Source: an uncultured Lachnospiraceae bacterium (GTDB taxonomy: Bacteria; Bacillota; Clostridia; Lachnospirales; Lachnospiraceae). From it: a DNA stretch of 52,176 nucleotides. Each line of letters opens with the position of its first letter. The stretch's first letter is position 1. A program made the translations under genes and the position numbers. The DNA lies in NCBI GenBank assembly GCA_910578845.1, contig CAJTSL010000004.1, forward strand, positions 58,838 through 111,013, given 5' to 3'. Under the pieces are notes generated by a model. It had not been told where the DNA came from. It did no database searches and saw only the letters and a list, made by a program, of their open reading frames with translations. Positions 31,416 to 40,122 of this stretch are shown piece after piece.

Positions 31416-32525
31416 ATGAAAATTGTATGTAAAAAATCTAATCTTTTAAATGGTGTTCAAATTGTATCCAAAGCAGTTCCTAGTAAAACAACAATGTCAA
31501 TTTTAGAATGTATCCTGATAGATGTAAGAAACGGTGAAATCAAACTTGCTGCAAACGATATGGAACTTGGGATTGAGACCAGGATTGCAGGAGAAGTCAT
31601 TGAAAGAGGAATGATTGCTCTTGATGCGAAAATCTTCCTTGAAATTGTTAGAAAACTTCCTGACAGCGATATCAAGATCGAGACAGACGCCAATTTGAAG
31701 ACAACGATTACTTGTGAAAAGGCTAAATTTAATATCATTGGCAAATCAGGTGAGGATTTCTCTTATTTGCCGCTTATTGAAAGAAATGATTCCATTGTAA
31801 TTTCACAATTTACGTTAAAAGAAATCATTAGGCAGACCATTTTCTCAATTGCCGATAATGACAATAATAAACTGATGACAGGAGAATTGTTTGAAATTGT
31901 AGATGATACCTTGAAAGTCGTATCTTTGGACGGACATCGGATCTCCATCAGGAAAATACGTTTAAAGAATACATACGATTCCAGGAAATTAGTAGTCCCG
32001 GGTAAAACACTCAGTGAGATCAGTAAAATCCTTTCCGGGGATATGGATAAAGATGTTAGTATCTATTTTACGGACAACCATATTTTATTTGAGTTTGATG
32101 AGACGATCGTATTATCAAGACTAATCGAAGGCGAATATTTCAAAATTGATCAAATGCTTTCTAGCGATTATGAGACAAAAGTAAGGATCAATAAGAAAGA
32201 ATTTTTAAATTGTATAGACAGAGCTACGCTTTTAGTAAAAGAAGGAGATAAGAAGCCTGTTATTATCAATATCACTGATGAAGCAATGGAATTGAAGATG
32301 AATACGATCATTGGCAGCATGGATGAAGAAATTGACATTGAGAAAGACGGCAAGGATCTCATGATCGGTTTTAACCCTAAATTCCTGATCGATGCTTTAA
32401 GGGTCATAGATGATGAGGAAGTGGATTTATATATGGTCAATCCAAAAGCGCCATGTTTTATCAGAGATGCGGAAGAGAACTATATTTATTTGATTCTTCC
32501 TGTTAACTTTACAACAGTGAACTAG
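31416..32525 (+). CDS. dnaN: DNA polymerase III beta subunit (sliding clamp)
   Basis: This 369-residue protein forms the ring-shaped clamp that keeps polymerase on DNA. It has three repeated clamp domains. It starts MKIVCKKSNLLNGVQIVSKA and keeps the SLDGHRIS motif of domain 2 and the C-terminal YLILPVNFTTVN. A GGAAG ribosome site and a DnaA box both lie within 15 bases of the ATG, so DnaA binding may affect its expression. Confidence 0.97.
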   Translation: MKIVCKKSNLLNGVQIVSKAVPSKTTMSILECILIDVRNGEIKLAANDMELGIETRIAGEVIERGMIALDAKIFLEIVRKLPDSDIKIETDANLKTTITCEKAKFNIIGKSGEDFSYLPLIERNDSIVISQFTLKEIIRQTIFSIADNDNNKLMTGELFEIVDDTLKVVSLDGHRISIRKIRLKNTYDSRKLVVPGKTLSEISKILSGDMDKDVSIYFTDNHILFEFDETIVLSRLIEGEYFKIDQMLSSDYETKVRINKKEFLNCIDRATLLVKEGDKKPVIINITDEAMELKMNTIIGSMDEEIDIEKDGKDLMIGFNPKFLIDALRVIDDEEVDLYMVNPKAPCFIRDAEENYIYLILPVNFTTVN

Positions 32526-32564
32526 GAAAATTTAATTTGTGGATATGTTTAGGATTGGAAAGAG

Positions 32565-32774
32565 ATGGAAATAATAAAAATCAAGGATGAATACATTAAA
32601 CTCGGACAGCTCATGAAACTTGCAGGACTTGTGGAATCTGGCGTATTTGCGAAAATGGAGATACAGGATGGTCTTGTAAAAGTGAATGGAGAAGTGGAAT
32701 ACCAACGTGGCAAGAAGATTCATGCGGGCGATGTGATTGAGTTTAATGGACAACAGGTTAAGGTAGAGAACTGA
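32565..32774 (+). CDS. yaaA: S4-domain RNA-binding protein YaaA
   Basis: This 69-residue S4-domain protein has the core YIKLGQLMKLAGLVESGVFA then VKVNGEVEYQRGKKI. It lies between dnaN and recF, the usual position of yaaA in Firmicutes, and its stop overlaps the recF start (TGATG). Its function is unclear; a ribosome- or RNA-related role is inferred from the domain. A near-match DnaA box (TGTGGATAT, 32538-32546) lies just upstream. Confidence 0.9.
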   Translation: MEIIKIKDEYIKLGQLMKLAGLVESGVFAKMEIQDGLVKVNGEVEYQRGKKIHAGDVIEFNGQQVKVEN

Positions 32775-33856
32775 TGATTATCAAGTCATTGGAATTAGCA
32801 AATTTCAGAAATTATGATTCTCTAGAGATCAATTTCAGTAATGGGACGAATATTTTATACGGGAATAACGCGCAGGGCAAAACAAATATTTTAGAGGCAA
32901 TTTATCTATCTTCTACGACAAAATCCCATAAAGGGAGCAAAGACAGGGATATTATCAATTTTGACCAGGAAGAAGCGCATATTAGGACATTACTGGAAAA
33001 AGACGGCTTAGAGAACAAGATAGACATGCATCTTAGAAAGAATAAATCCAAGGGCATTGCCATTAATGGACAGAAGATTAAAAAAGCCGCAGAACTTTTG
33101 GGTTTATTGAATGTTGTATTTTTTTCTCCAGAGGATTTAAGCATTATTAAAAACGGGCCTGCGGAGAGAAGAAGATTTGTAGATATGGAACTTTGCCAGC
33201 TTGATAGTTTCTATCTCTATAATCTAAATCATTATAACAAAATTGTAAATCAAAGGAATAAGCTGCTAAAAGATATGTATTTTCATCCTGAACTCAAAGA
33301 TACTTTGAATATATGGGATTCCCAGCTTGTATCTTTTGGAAGTAAGATTATTGAGAGACGGGAATTGTTTATCAAACAATTAAACGAGATAATTTATGAA
33401 ATACATAGGAAACTATCCGGTGAAAAAGAAGAGCTGTCTATTTGTTATGAACCTGATACTTTGATAGAAGATTACGGGCGTTTATTAAGCAGGAGCCAGG
33501 AGAAAGATATAAAATTAAAGCAGACTACAGTTGGCCCTCATAGAGATGATTTTTCTTTTATCGAAAAAAATATAGATATTCGTAAATTCGGTTCTCAAGG
33601 CCAGCAAAGGACTGCTGCTCTTTCTTTAAAATTATCAGAGATAGAATTAGTAAAGAAAATGACGAAAGATAATCCTGTATTACTTTTAGATGATGTATTG
33701 TCAGAACTTGACAGCGACAGACAGAATTATCTTTTAAATAATATAGGTGATATACAAACGATTATTACCTGTACAGGCTTAGATGAGTTTGTGAATAATA
33801 GATTTGAAATAGATAAAGTATTTCAAATTGAAAACGGAAGACTGATTGGTAATTAA
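32774..33856 (+). CDS. recF: DNA replication and repair protein RecF
   Basis: This 360-residue SMC-like ATPase helps RecA load at gaps. It has Walker A YGNNAQGKTNILEAIYL, the ABC signature region FGSQGQQRTAALSLKLSE, and Walker B PVLLLDDVLSELD. The start ATG shares one base with the yaaA stop, so translation is probably coupled. gyrB follows 29 bases later with its own AGGAGG. Confidence 0.96.
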   Translation: MIIKSLELANFRNYDSLEINFSNGTNILYGNNAQGKTNILEAIYLSSTTKSHKGSKDRDIINFDQEEAHIRTLLEKDGLENKIDMHLRKNKSKGIAINGQKIKKAAELLGLLNVVFFSPEDLSIIKNGPAERRRFVDMELCQLDSFYLYNLNHYNKIVNQRNKLLKDMYFHPELKDTLNIWDSQLVSFGSKIIERRELFIKQLNEIIYEIHRKLSGEKEELSICYEPDTLIEDYGRLLSRSQEKDIKLKQTTVGPHRDDFSFIEKNIDIRKFGSQGQQRTAALSLKLSEIELVKKMTKDNPVLLLDDVLSELDSDRQNYLLNNIGDIQTIITCTGLDEFVNNRFEIDKVFQIENGRLIGN

Positions 33857-33885
33857 GTCTGTTTTACGATTGTAGGAGGATTATA

Positions 33886-35802
33886 ATGGCAAATGATTAC
33901 GGCGCGGATCAAATTCAAATATTAGAAGGCCTAGAAGCAGTTAGAAAACGACCGGGCATGTATATAGGCAGTACATCAAGCAGAGGTCTCCATCATTTGG
34001 TTTATGAGATTGTGGATAATTCCGTAGATGAAGCTTTGGCAGGTTTTTGTAGTGTCATTGATGTGACAATCAACCAGGATAATTCCGTTACTGTTATTGA
34101 TAATGGCAGAGGGATTCCTACCGGGATTAATCATAAAGCGGGAATCCCTGCCGTAGAGGTGGTATTCACGATTCTTCATGCCGGAGGCAAATTCGGTGGC
34201 GGAGGATATAAAGTATCGGGAGGGCTTCATGGCGTAGGCGCTTCTGTTGTCAATGCACTTTCCGATTGGCTTGAAGTAGAAATATTTATGGAAGGAAAAA
34301 TCTATAAGCAACGTTATGAAAGAGGACATGTATGTTATCCTCTGAAAATAATAGGAGATTGTGATATCGATAAAACAGGGACAAAGATCCACTTTAAGCC
34401 CGATGCAACTATTTTTGAAGACATTGTCTTTGATTATAAGACATTAAAGACAAGGCTTAGGGAAACCGCCTTTTTGACAAAAGGACTAAAGATCATCCTT
34501 AACGATGAAAGAGAAGGCATAGAACAGAGAAAAGAATTTCATTATGAGGGTGGCATTAAAGAGTTTGTTTCTTATTTGAATAAAAGTAAAGACGCTTTGT
34601 ATGAGCAGATCATGTATTTCGAAGGAACGAAGAATAATGTTTATGTAGAAGTAGCTATGCAGCATAACGATTCTTATAATGAAAGTGTTTATACATTTGT
34701 CAATAATATCAATACTCCTGAAGGAGGCACACATTTAATTGGATTTAAAAATGCCTTGACAAAGACATTCAATGATTATGCGAGAAGCAATAAATTATTA
34801 AAAGAAAATGAAGAGAATCTTTCAGGCGACGATATCCGTGAAGGATTAACGGCAATCATTAGCGTGAAGATAGAAGATCCCCAATTTGAAGGACAGACAA
34901 AACAAAAACTGGGAAATTCCGAAGCAAGAGGAGCAGTTGACAGTATAGTGAGCGAGCAGCTTACTTATTTTCTGGAACAGAATCCTACTATTGCCAAAAT
35001 TATCTGTGAGAAGTCTATCCTGGCGCAGCGTGCAAGGGAAGCGGCAAGAAAAGCAAGAGACCTGACACGTCGTAAGACAGCTTTAGAAGGTTCTTCCCTG
35101 CCAGGTAAGTTAGCGGATTGTTCAGATAAAAATCCGGAAAATTGTGAGATTTATATCGTCGAAGGTGATTCTGCAGGTGGTTCTGCGAAGACAGCCAGAA
35201 GCCGTGCGACACAGGCAATCCTCCCTCTGCGTGGTAAAATATTAAATGTGGAGAAGGCAAGGCTTGACAGAATATATGCAAATGAAGAAATTAAATCCAT
35301 GATTACTGCATTTGGAACAGGTATTCATGAAGATTTTGATATTACGAAGCTTCGTTATAATAAAATCATTATTATGACAGATGCCGATGTAGACGGAGCG
35401 CATATTGCAACTCTAATGCTGACTTTCATTTACCGTTTTATGCCTGAACTGATCAGGCAGGGACATGTTTATCTGGCAAAACCGCCTTTATATAAGCTAG
35501 AGAAGAACAGACAAGTCTGGTATGCGTATAGTGATGAAGAGTTGGATAAAATCCTCTCTGAAGTAGGACGTGACCAGAATAATAAAATCCAACGTTATAA
35601 AGGTTTGGGAGAAATGGATGCTGACCAGCTTTGGGATACGACAATGGATCCGGAAAAACGTATTTTACTTCGTGTCAATATCAATGAAGAAGAGGAGTCT
35701 GAGGTTGATCTCACTTTTAATACGTTGATGGGAGACAAAGTAGAACCACGCCGTATTTTCATAGAGGAAAATGCGAAGTTTGTTAAGAATCTTGATATTT
35801 AA
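33886..35802 (+). CDS. gyrB: DNA gyrase subunit B
   Basis: This 638-residue ATPase subunit powers negative supercoiling. The GHKL ATPase domain has EIVDNSVDEALAG and DNGRGIPT, and the later GGLHGVGASVVNALS. The TOPRIM domain has EGDSAGGSAKTARSR and the metal site TDADVDGAHI. Length fits the short Firmicutes form. AGGAGG lies upstream of the ATG. gyrA follows after 80 bases. Confidence 0.97.
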   Translation: MANDYGADQIQILEGLEAVRKRPGMYIGSTSSRGLHHLVYEIVDNSVDEALAGFCSVIDVTINQDNSVTVIDNGRGIPTGINHKAGIPAVEVVFTILHAGGKFGGGGYKVSGGLHGVGASVVNALSDWLEVEIFMEGKIYKQRYERGHVCYPLKIIGDCDIDKTGTKIHFKPDATIFEDIVFDYKTLKTRLRETAFLTKGLKIILNDEREGIEQRKEFHYEGGIKEFVSYLNKSKDALYEQIMYFEGTKNNVYVEVAMQHNDSYNESVYTFVNNINTPEGGTHLIGFKNALTKTFNDYARSNKLLKENEENLSGDDIREGLTAIISVKIEDPQFEGQTKQKLGNSEARGAVDSIVSEQLTYFLEQNPTIAKIICEKSILAQRAREAARKARDLTRRKTALEGSSLPGKLADCSDKNPENCEIYIVEGDSAGGSAKTARSRATQAILPLRGKILNVEKARLDRIYANEEIKSMITAFGTGIHEDFDITKLRYNKIIIMTDADVDGAHIATLMLTFIYRFMPELIRQGHVYLAKPPLYKLEKNRQVWYAYSDEELDKILSEVGRDQNNKIQRYKGLGEMDADQLWDTTMDPEKRILLRVNINEEEESEVDLTFNTLMGDKVEPRRIFIEENAKFVKNLDI

Positions 35803-35882
35803 ATTATAACAGATGAAATGATAGATTCTAAAAGGCAGCATCATGACTGGGGGCTTACTTCCGGTGAAAGGAATAAAATAGG

Positions 35883-38456
35883 ATGGATGAACGTATTTTT
35901 GACAAAATTGAAGAAGTAGACCTTAAGAAGAAAATGGAAGATTCTTACATTGATTATGCCATGAGCGTTATTGCAGCCCGGGCGCTGCCTGATGTAAGAG
36001 ACGGATTGAAACCGGTTCAAAGAAGAGTATTATATTCTATGATCGAACTGAATAATGGGCCGGATAAGCCACATAGAAAAAGCGCTCGTATCGTCGGTGA
36101 TACGATGGGTAAATATCATCCTCACGGTGATAGTTCTATTTATGGCGCTCTCGTGAATATGGCCCAGGAATGGTCTACCCGTTATCCGCTTGTGGATGGA
36201 CATGGGAATTTCGGGTCCGTAGACGGTGACGGCGCTGCGGCGATGCGTTATACGGAAGCCCGTCTGAGTAAGATTTCCATGGAACTTCTTGCCGATATTA
36301 ATAAAAATACGGTTGATTTTGCCCCAAACTTTGATGATACAGAAAAAGAACCTACCGTGCTGCCGAGCCGTTATCCGAATCTTCTGGTAAACGGTACTTC
36401 CGGTATTGCAGTTGGCATGGCAACGAATATACCGCCCCATAACTTAAGGGAAGTCATCAATGCTGTTGTCAGGATTATTGATAATCAGGTACAGGAAAAC
36501 AGAAAAACGGAAATGGAAGAAATTCTGGAATTGGTAAAAGCGCCTGATTTTCCTACCGGTGGCATTATCCTTGGCACAAGGGGCGCGGAAGAAGCATATC
36601 GTACGGGACGTGGTAAAGTCAGAGTACGTGCTGTGACGAATATTGAGACAATGGAAAACGGGAAAAACCGTATTATCGTAACGGAACTCCCTTATATGGT
36701 TAATAAGGCAAATTTGATCTTAAAAATTGCTGATATGGTGAAATTAAAGAAAATTGATGGCATTACAGACCTTCGTGACGAGACGAACAGAGAAGGAATG
36801 CGTATTGTCATCGAACTTAGAAAAGATGTCAATGCTAACGTTATCTTGAACCAGCTTTATAAACATACGCAGTTGCAGGATTCCTTTGGCATCATTATGT
36901 TGGCTTTAGTCAATCAGGAACCAAAGGTCATGAACATCTTAGATATGCTCGGGTACTATCTAGAACATCAGAAAGATGTCGTTACCAGAAGGACGCAATA
37001 TGATCTGAATAAGGCGGAAGAAAGAGACCATATTTTACAAGGATTATTGATTGCGCTTGACCATATAGATGAAGTCATCCAAATCATCAGAAGCAGCCAG
37101 ACAACCCAGATTGCAAAAGAGAGATTAATAGAACGTTTTCAGCTTACGGATGTCCAATCACAGGCAATCGTCGATATGCGTTTGCGTGCTTTGACAGGTT
37201 TGGAAAGAGAGAAATTAGAAAATGAACATAAAGAACTATTGGCAAAAATTGCGGAATTGAAAGCAATTCTTGGTGATGAAAAATTATTGCTTGGCGTAAT
37301 CAAAGAAGAAATCCTAATTATTGCGGAGAAATTTGGCGACGACAGAAGAAGTAAAATAGGATATGATGTTTATGATATCAATATGGAGGATCTGATACCG
37401 AAAGATAATACGATTATCGCTATGACAAGTTTAGGCTATGTGAAGCGCATGACTGTGGATAATTTCAAAGCGCAGCATCGTGGCGGTAAAGGAATCAAAG
37501 GAATGCAGACGATAGAAGAAGATTACATAGAAGATCTTCTGATGACGACTACACACCATTATCTGATGTTCTTTACAAATTATGGAAGAGTATACCGTTT
37601 GAAAGCTTATGAGATTCCGGAAGCAGGACGTACCGCGAGGGGAACTGCGATTATCAATCTATTGCAGTTGACACCAGGGGAAAAAATATCAGCAATGATA
37701 CCAATTAAAGATTACGAAGAACATAAAAATCTTTTCATGGTAACGAAAAAAGGTATCGTTAAGAAAACTTCTATTTTGGAATACAGCAACGTCAGGAAAA
37801 AAGGCCTTGCCGCTATCAATTTACGGGAAGATGATGAATTAATCGAAGTAAAATCTACCGATAAAAATACAGAGATTTTCCTGGTTACGAAACAGGGCAT
37901 GTGCATCAGGTTCAGGGAAACTGATGTGCGGGCAACTGGAAGGGCTTCCATGGGAGTTATCGGTATGAGCCTATCCGATGGAGATGAAATTATCGGAATG
38001 CAGTTAGACCATCAAGGGGATTCCCTTTTGATTGTATCTGAGAACGGTCTTGGTAAGAGGACTTATCTGGATGAATTCAGTGTGCAACATCGTGGCGGCA
38101 AAGGCGTAAAATGTTATAAGATCACGGAAAAGACAGGAAATGTCATTGGCGTAAAAGCGGTAAACGATGATCATGAGATCATGATGATTACAACGGAAGG
38201 CGTTATTATCCAGTTACGCATGGAAGATATTTCTAAGCTTGGCAGGATTACTTCCGGTGTTAAAATGATGAACCTGGAAGAAGACGTTAAAGTCGCTAAA
38301 ATCGCTAAAGTTAGAGAAAAAGTAAGCGATGGCAACCAGGAATTCGAAAATATAGATGATGCAATGGAAGAAATCCCGGAAGAAGAGAGATATGGTAATT
38401 TACCGGAAAGTGACGATGATGCAGTAACATTGCCGGAAGAGGAAGAAGAGGAGTAA
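35883..38456 (+). CDS. gyrA: DNA gyrase subunit A
   Basis: This 857-residue subunit cuts and rejoins DNA. The breakage-reunion domain has DYAMSVIAARALPDVRDGLK, HPHGDSSIYGALVNMAQ and the catalytic Tyr in RYTEARLS. GyrA-box-type turns (QHRGGKGIKG and QHRGGKGVKC) occur in the C-terminal beta-pinwheel. At the site equivalent to E. coli 83-87 the residues are S-S-I-Y-G, so the position of Asp87 is Gly here; whether this affects quinolone response is unknown. The protein ends in a long acidic tail (EEERYGNLPESDDD...). Confidence 0.96.
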   Translation: MDERIFDKIEEVDLKKKMEDSYIDYAMSVIAARALPDVRDGLKPVQRRVLYSMIELNNGPDKPHRKSARIVGDTMGKYHPHGDSSIYGALVNMAQEWSTRYPLVDGHGNFGSVDGDGAAAMRYTEARLSKISMELLADINKNTVDFAPNFDDTEKEPTVLPSRYPNLLVNGTSGIAVGMATNIPPHNLREVINAVVRIIDNQVQENRKTEMEEILELVKAPDFPTGGIILGTRGAEEAYRTGRGKVRVRAVTNIETMENGKNRIIVTELPYMVNKANLILKIADMVKLKKIDGITDLRDETNREGMRIVIELRKDVNANVILNQLYKHTQLQDSFGIIMLALVNQEPKVMNILDMLGYYLEHQKDVVTRRTQYDLNKAEERDHILQGLLIALDHIDEVIQIIRSSQTTQIAKERLIERFQLTDVQSQAIVDMRLRALTGLEREKLENEHKELLAKIAELKAILGDEKLLLGVIKEEILIIAEKFGDDRRSKIGYDVYDINMEDLIPKDNTIIAMTSLGYVKRMTVDNFKAQHRGGKGIKGMQTIEEDYIEDLLMTTTHHYLMFFTNYGRVYRLKAYEIPEAGRTARGTAIINLLQLTPGEKISAMIPIKDYEEHKNLFMVTKKGIVKKTSILEYSNVRKKGLAAINLREDDELIEVKSTDKNTEIFLVTKQGMCIRFRETDVRATGRASMGVIGMSLSDGDEIIGMQLDHQGDSLLIVSENGLGKRTYLDEFSVQHRGGKGVKCYKITEKTGNVIGVKAVNDDHEIMMITTEGVIIQLRMEDISKLGRITSGVKMMNLEEDVKVAKIAKVREKVSDGNQEFENIDDAMEEIPEEERYGNLPESDDDAVTLPEEEEEE

Positions 38457-38467
38457 AGGTAGCGAAA

Positions 38468-38495
38468 AAGAGATGCTTTTCTATGGCATCTCTTT
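38468..38495 (+). terminator. Terminator after gyrA
   Basis: AGAGATGC and GCATCTCT form a stem followed by TTTT, 13 bases after the gyrA stop. It closes the dnaN-to-gyrA group. Confidence 0.8.
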
Positions 38496-38543
38496 TAGTA
38501 GATTATATTGATTTATCATTAAATAAAGAGAAAGAGTGATTGT

Positions 38544-39070
38544 ATGAAAGAGCAGATACAGGCACAGATTACGATGTATGACAAAGTAAAACAAAACAAG
38601 AAGACGAAAAAAGATATAAAATTGACGACAATTGTTGTATTGTTGCTGATCATATCGTCTGTTGTCATTATTTCTGTAAGCTGGGTCTTTGGATATCATT
38701 ATCGCTTTTATAAGTTTATGGAAAGACTTGCTTATTGTACTACTTTTGCGAATAAGAAAGATAGCCTGGTAGTTGAAATGGATGGGAAATCTTTTAAAAT
38801 AACAGACGAATTTATAATTATATCAATTTTAGCGGTAGCGGGAAAGAGACTAAGAATCAACCTAATGGCGAGCCGATTGTGTTAGATTTTGGAAATGGTA
38901 CAACTATAAAATTTTGGGAAGTCCCAGCAGATAAATATGCCAAGACTAGCGGGGTTTTTATTCAATATCAGGATAAGAATGGAACTGAATATTCTTATAT
39001 CAATTATAAAATGACGATAGATACTATTGTTACCCGGTATTTACTTTATGATACGATAGAAATAGAATAA
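38544..39070 (+). pseudogene. Single-pass membrane protein broken by a frameshift
   Basis: The upstream frame (38544-38885) encodes a basic N-terminus and a membrane helix (IVVLLLIISSVVIISVSWVF), then DSLVVEMDGKSFKITDE. From about 38810 the likely protein continues in another frame as YNYINFSGSGKE, then GEPIVLDFGNGTTIKFWEVP and the rest up to 39070. Joining them needs one missing base near 38808-38815. The downstream part has no ribosome site. Function is unknown; the outer domain looks small and beta-rich. It could be a true mutation or a sequencing error. The metallophosphoesterase gene follows 11 bases later. Confidence 0.7.
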
Positions 39071-39081
39071 GGAGATTTGTT

Positions 39082-39939
39082 ATGAAAATAGCAGTGATCG
39101 GAGATATTCATAGCAACCATAGCGCATTAGAGACTTGTATCAGACATGCGCTAGGGCAAAATGTCAATGAATTTCTTTTCCTGGGTGATTATATTAGTGA
39201 TTGTCCTTATCCACAGAAGACTATGAAAATTATCTATGAAATGAAAGAGAAATATAAATGCCTCTTTATACGTGGGAATAGAGAAGATTATATGTTAAAA
39301 CATAGAGAGAACCCAGAGGAAAGATGGACATATTCTTCTGCAAGCGGAAATCTGCTATATACTTATGAGAACCTTTCTGAGAATGATTTTAGATTCTTTC
39401 AAAATCTTGATATTCAGGGTATTTATAAGAAAGAAGGATATCCTTCCTTCCGTTATTGTCATGGTTCATTGACTTCGTCTACAGAATTATTGGTGCCGGA
39501 CAATGAAAACATGGAATCTATTATGGAAAATCTGGATGTAGATTTATTGATCAGCGGACATACCCACACGCAAGAAAGTAGAATGTATGGTAATAAGAAA
39601 TTGATTCATCCGGGATCTGTCGGGATACCGTGGTATCATAACGGTAAAACACAATATATGATATTACATGGAAATAGTAGCGGATGGGAAGAAGAATTTT
39701 TCCAATTAGAATATGATGTGGATACAATAAAAGAAGATTTTATCACATCAGGATTAAATCAAAAGGCTCCTTATTGGGTAAAATTAAATATCCATACATT
39801 AGAAACAGGAAATGATCTTACATTTCCATGTTTAAATCTTGCTATGAAAATGTGTAAAGAAGCACAAGGAAGCGTTACATGGCCGGATATCCCGGAAAAA
39901 TACTGGAAAATGGCAGCAGAGACTTTTGGGATAGATTGA
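39082..39939 (+). CDS. Metallophosphoesterase (YfcE/calcineurin-like)
   Basis: This 285-residue phosphoesterase has all metal-binding blocks: GDIHSNHSALE, LGDYISDCPY, RGNREDYM, YCHGS and SGHTHTQ. Residues after about 210 form a helical extension. Such enzymes act on phosphodiesters or phosphoprotein substrates, and the target cannot be inferred. AAGGAG lies just before the ATG. It is tightly linked to the frameshifted membrane gene upstream, and the stem of a family B repeat overlaps its stop codon. Confidence 0.9.
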   Translation: MKIAVIGDIHSNHSALETCIRHALGQNVNEFLFLGDYISDCPYPQKTMKIIYEMKEKYKCLFIRGNREDYMLKHRENPEERWTYSSASGNLLYTYENLSENDFRFFQNLDIQGIYKKEGYPSFRYCHGSLTSSTELLVPDNENMESIMENLDVDLLISGHTHTQESRMYGNKKLIHPGSVGIPWYHNGKTQYMILHGNSSGWEEEFFQLEYDVDTIKEDFITSGLNQKAPYWVKLNIHTLETGNDLTFPCLNLAMKMCKEAQGSVTWPDIPEKYWKMAAETFGID

Positions 39940-40022
39940 TAAAATCAGTCCGATGTCTGATTTTATCAATCGCCAATTTGTGCCGACGCTGATAGCGTCT
40001 TGGCTCAAAGTTCGCAAGCTGA
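39936..40022 (+). repeat. Family B repeat, copy after the metallophosphoesterase gene
   Basis: A perfect 13-bp stem (TTGATAAAATCAG with CTGATTTTATCAA, 8-nt loop) overlaps the stop codon of the preceding gene. It is followed by the tail TCGCCAATTTGTGCCGACGC, then TGATAGCGTCTTGGCTC and TTCGCAAGCT. GACGCT and AGCGTC pair around GAT within the tail. The stem may also serve as a terminator, though the usual T-run is absent. Confidence 0.82.
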
Positions 40023-40041
40023 GAGAAAGTCATGGGGATTA

Positions 40042-40107
40042 GATTGAAAAATTATGCTGATGTATTAATCTTTCAATCGGCAATTTGAGCCGGAGCATCA
40101 CAAATTA
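40042..40107 (+). repeat. Family B-like repeat, shorter copy
   Basis: GATTGAAA (40042-40049) and TTTCAATC (40071-40078) pair, then the tail GGCAATTTGAGCCGGAGC follows and diverges from the other copies. It lies 15 bases upstream of the ABC-ATPase gene start. Confidence 0.6.
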
Positions 40108-40122
40108 GGATGGAGGATATCA

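Noticed and set aside
38879..39070. A separate 63-residue gene after the membrane protein
   Set aside because: It has no ribosome binding site, and its reading continues directly from the upstream protein if one base is restored, so it is treated as the second half of a broken gene.
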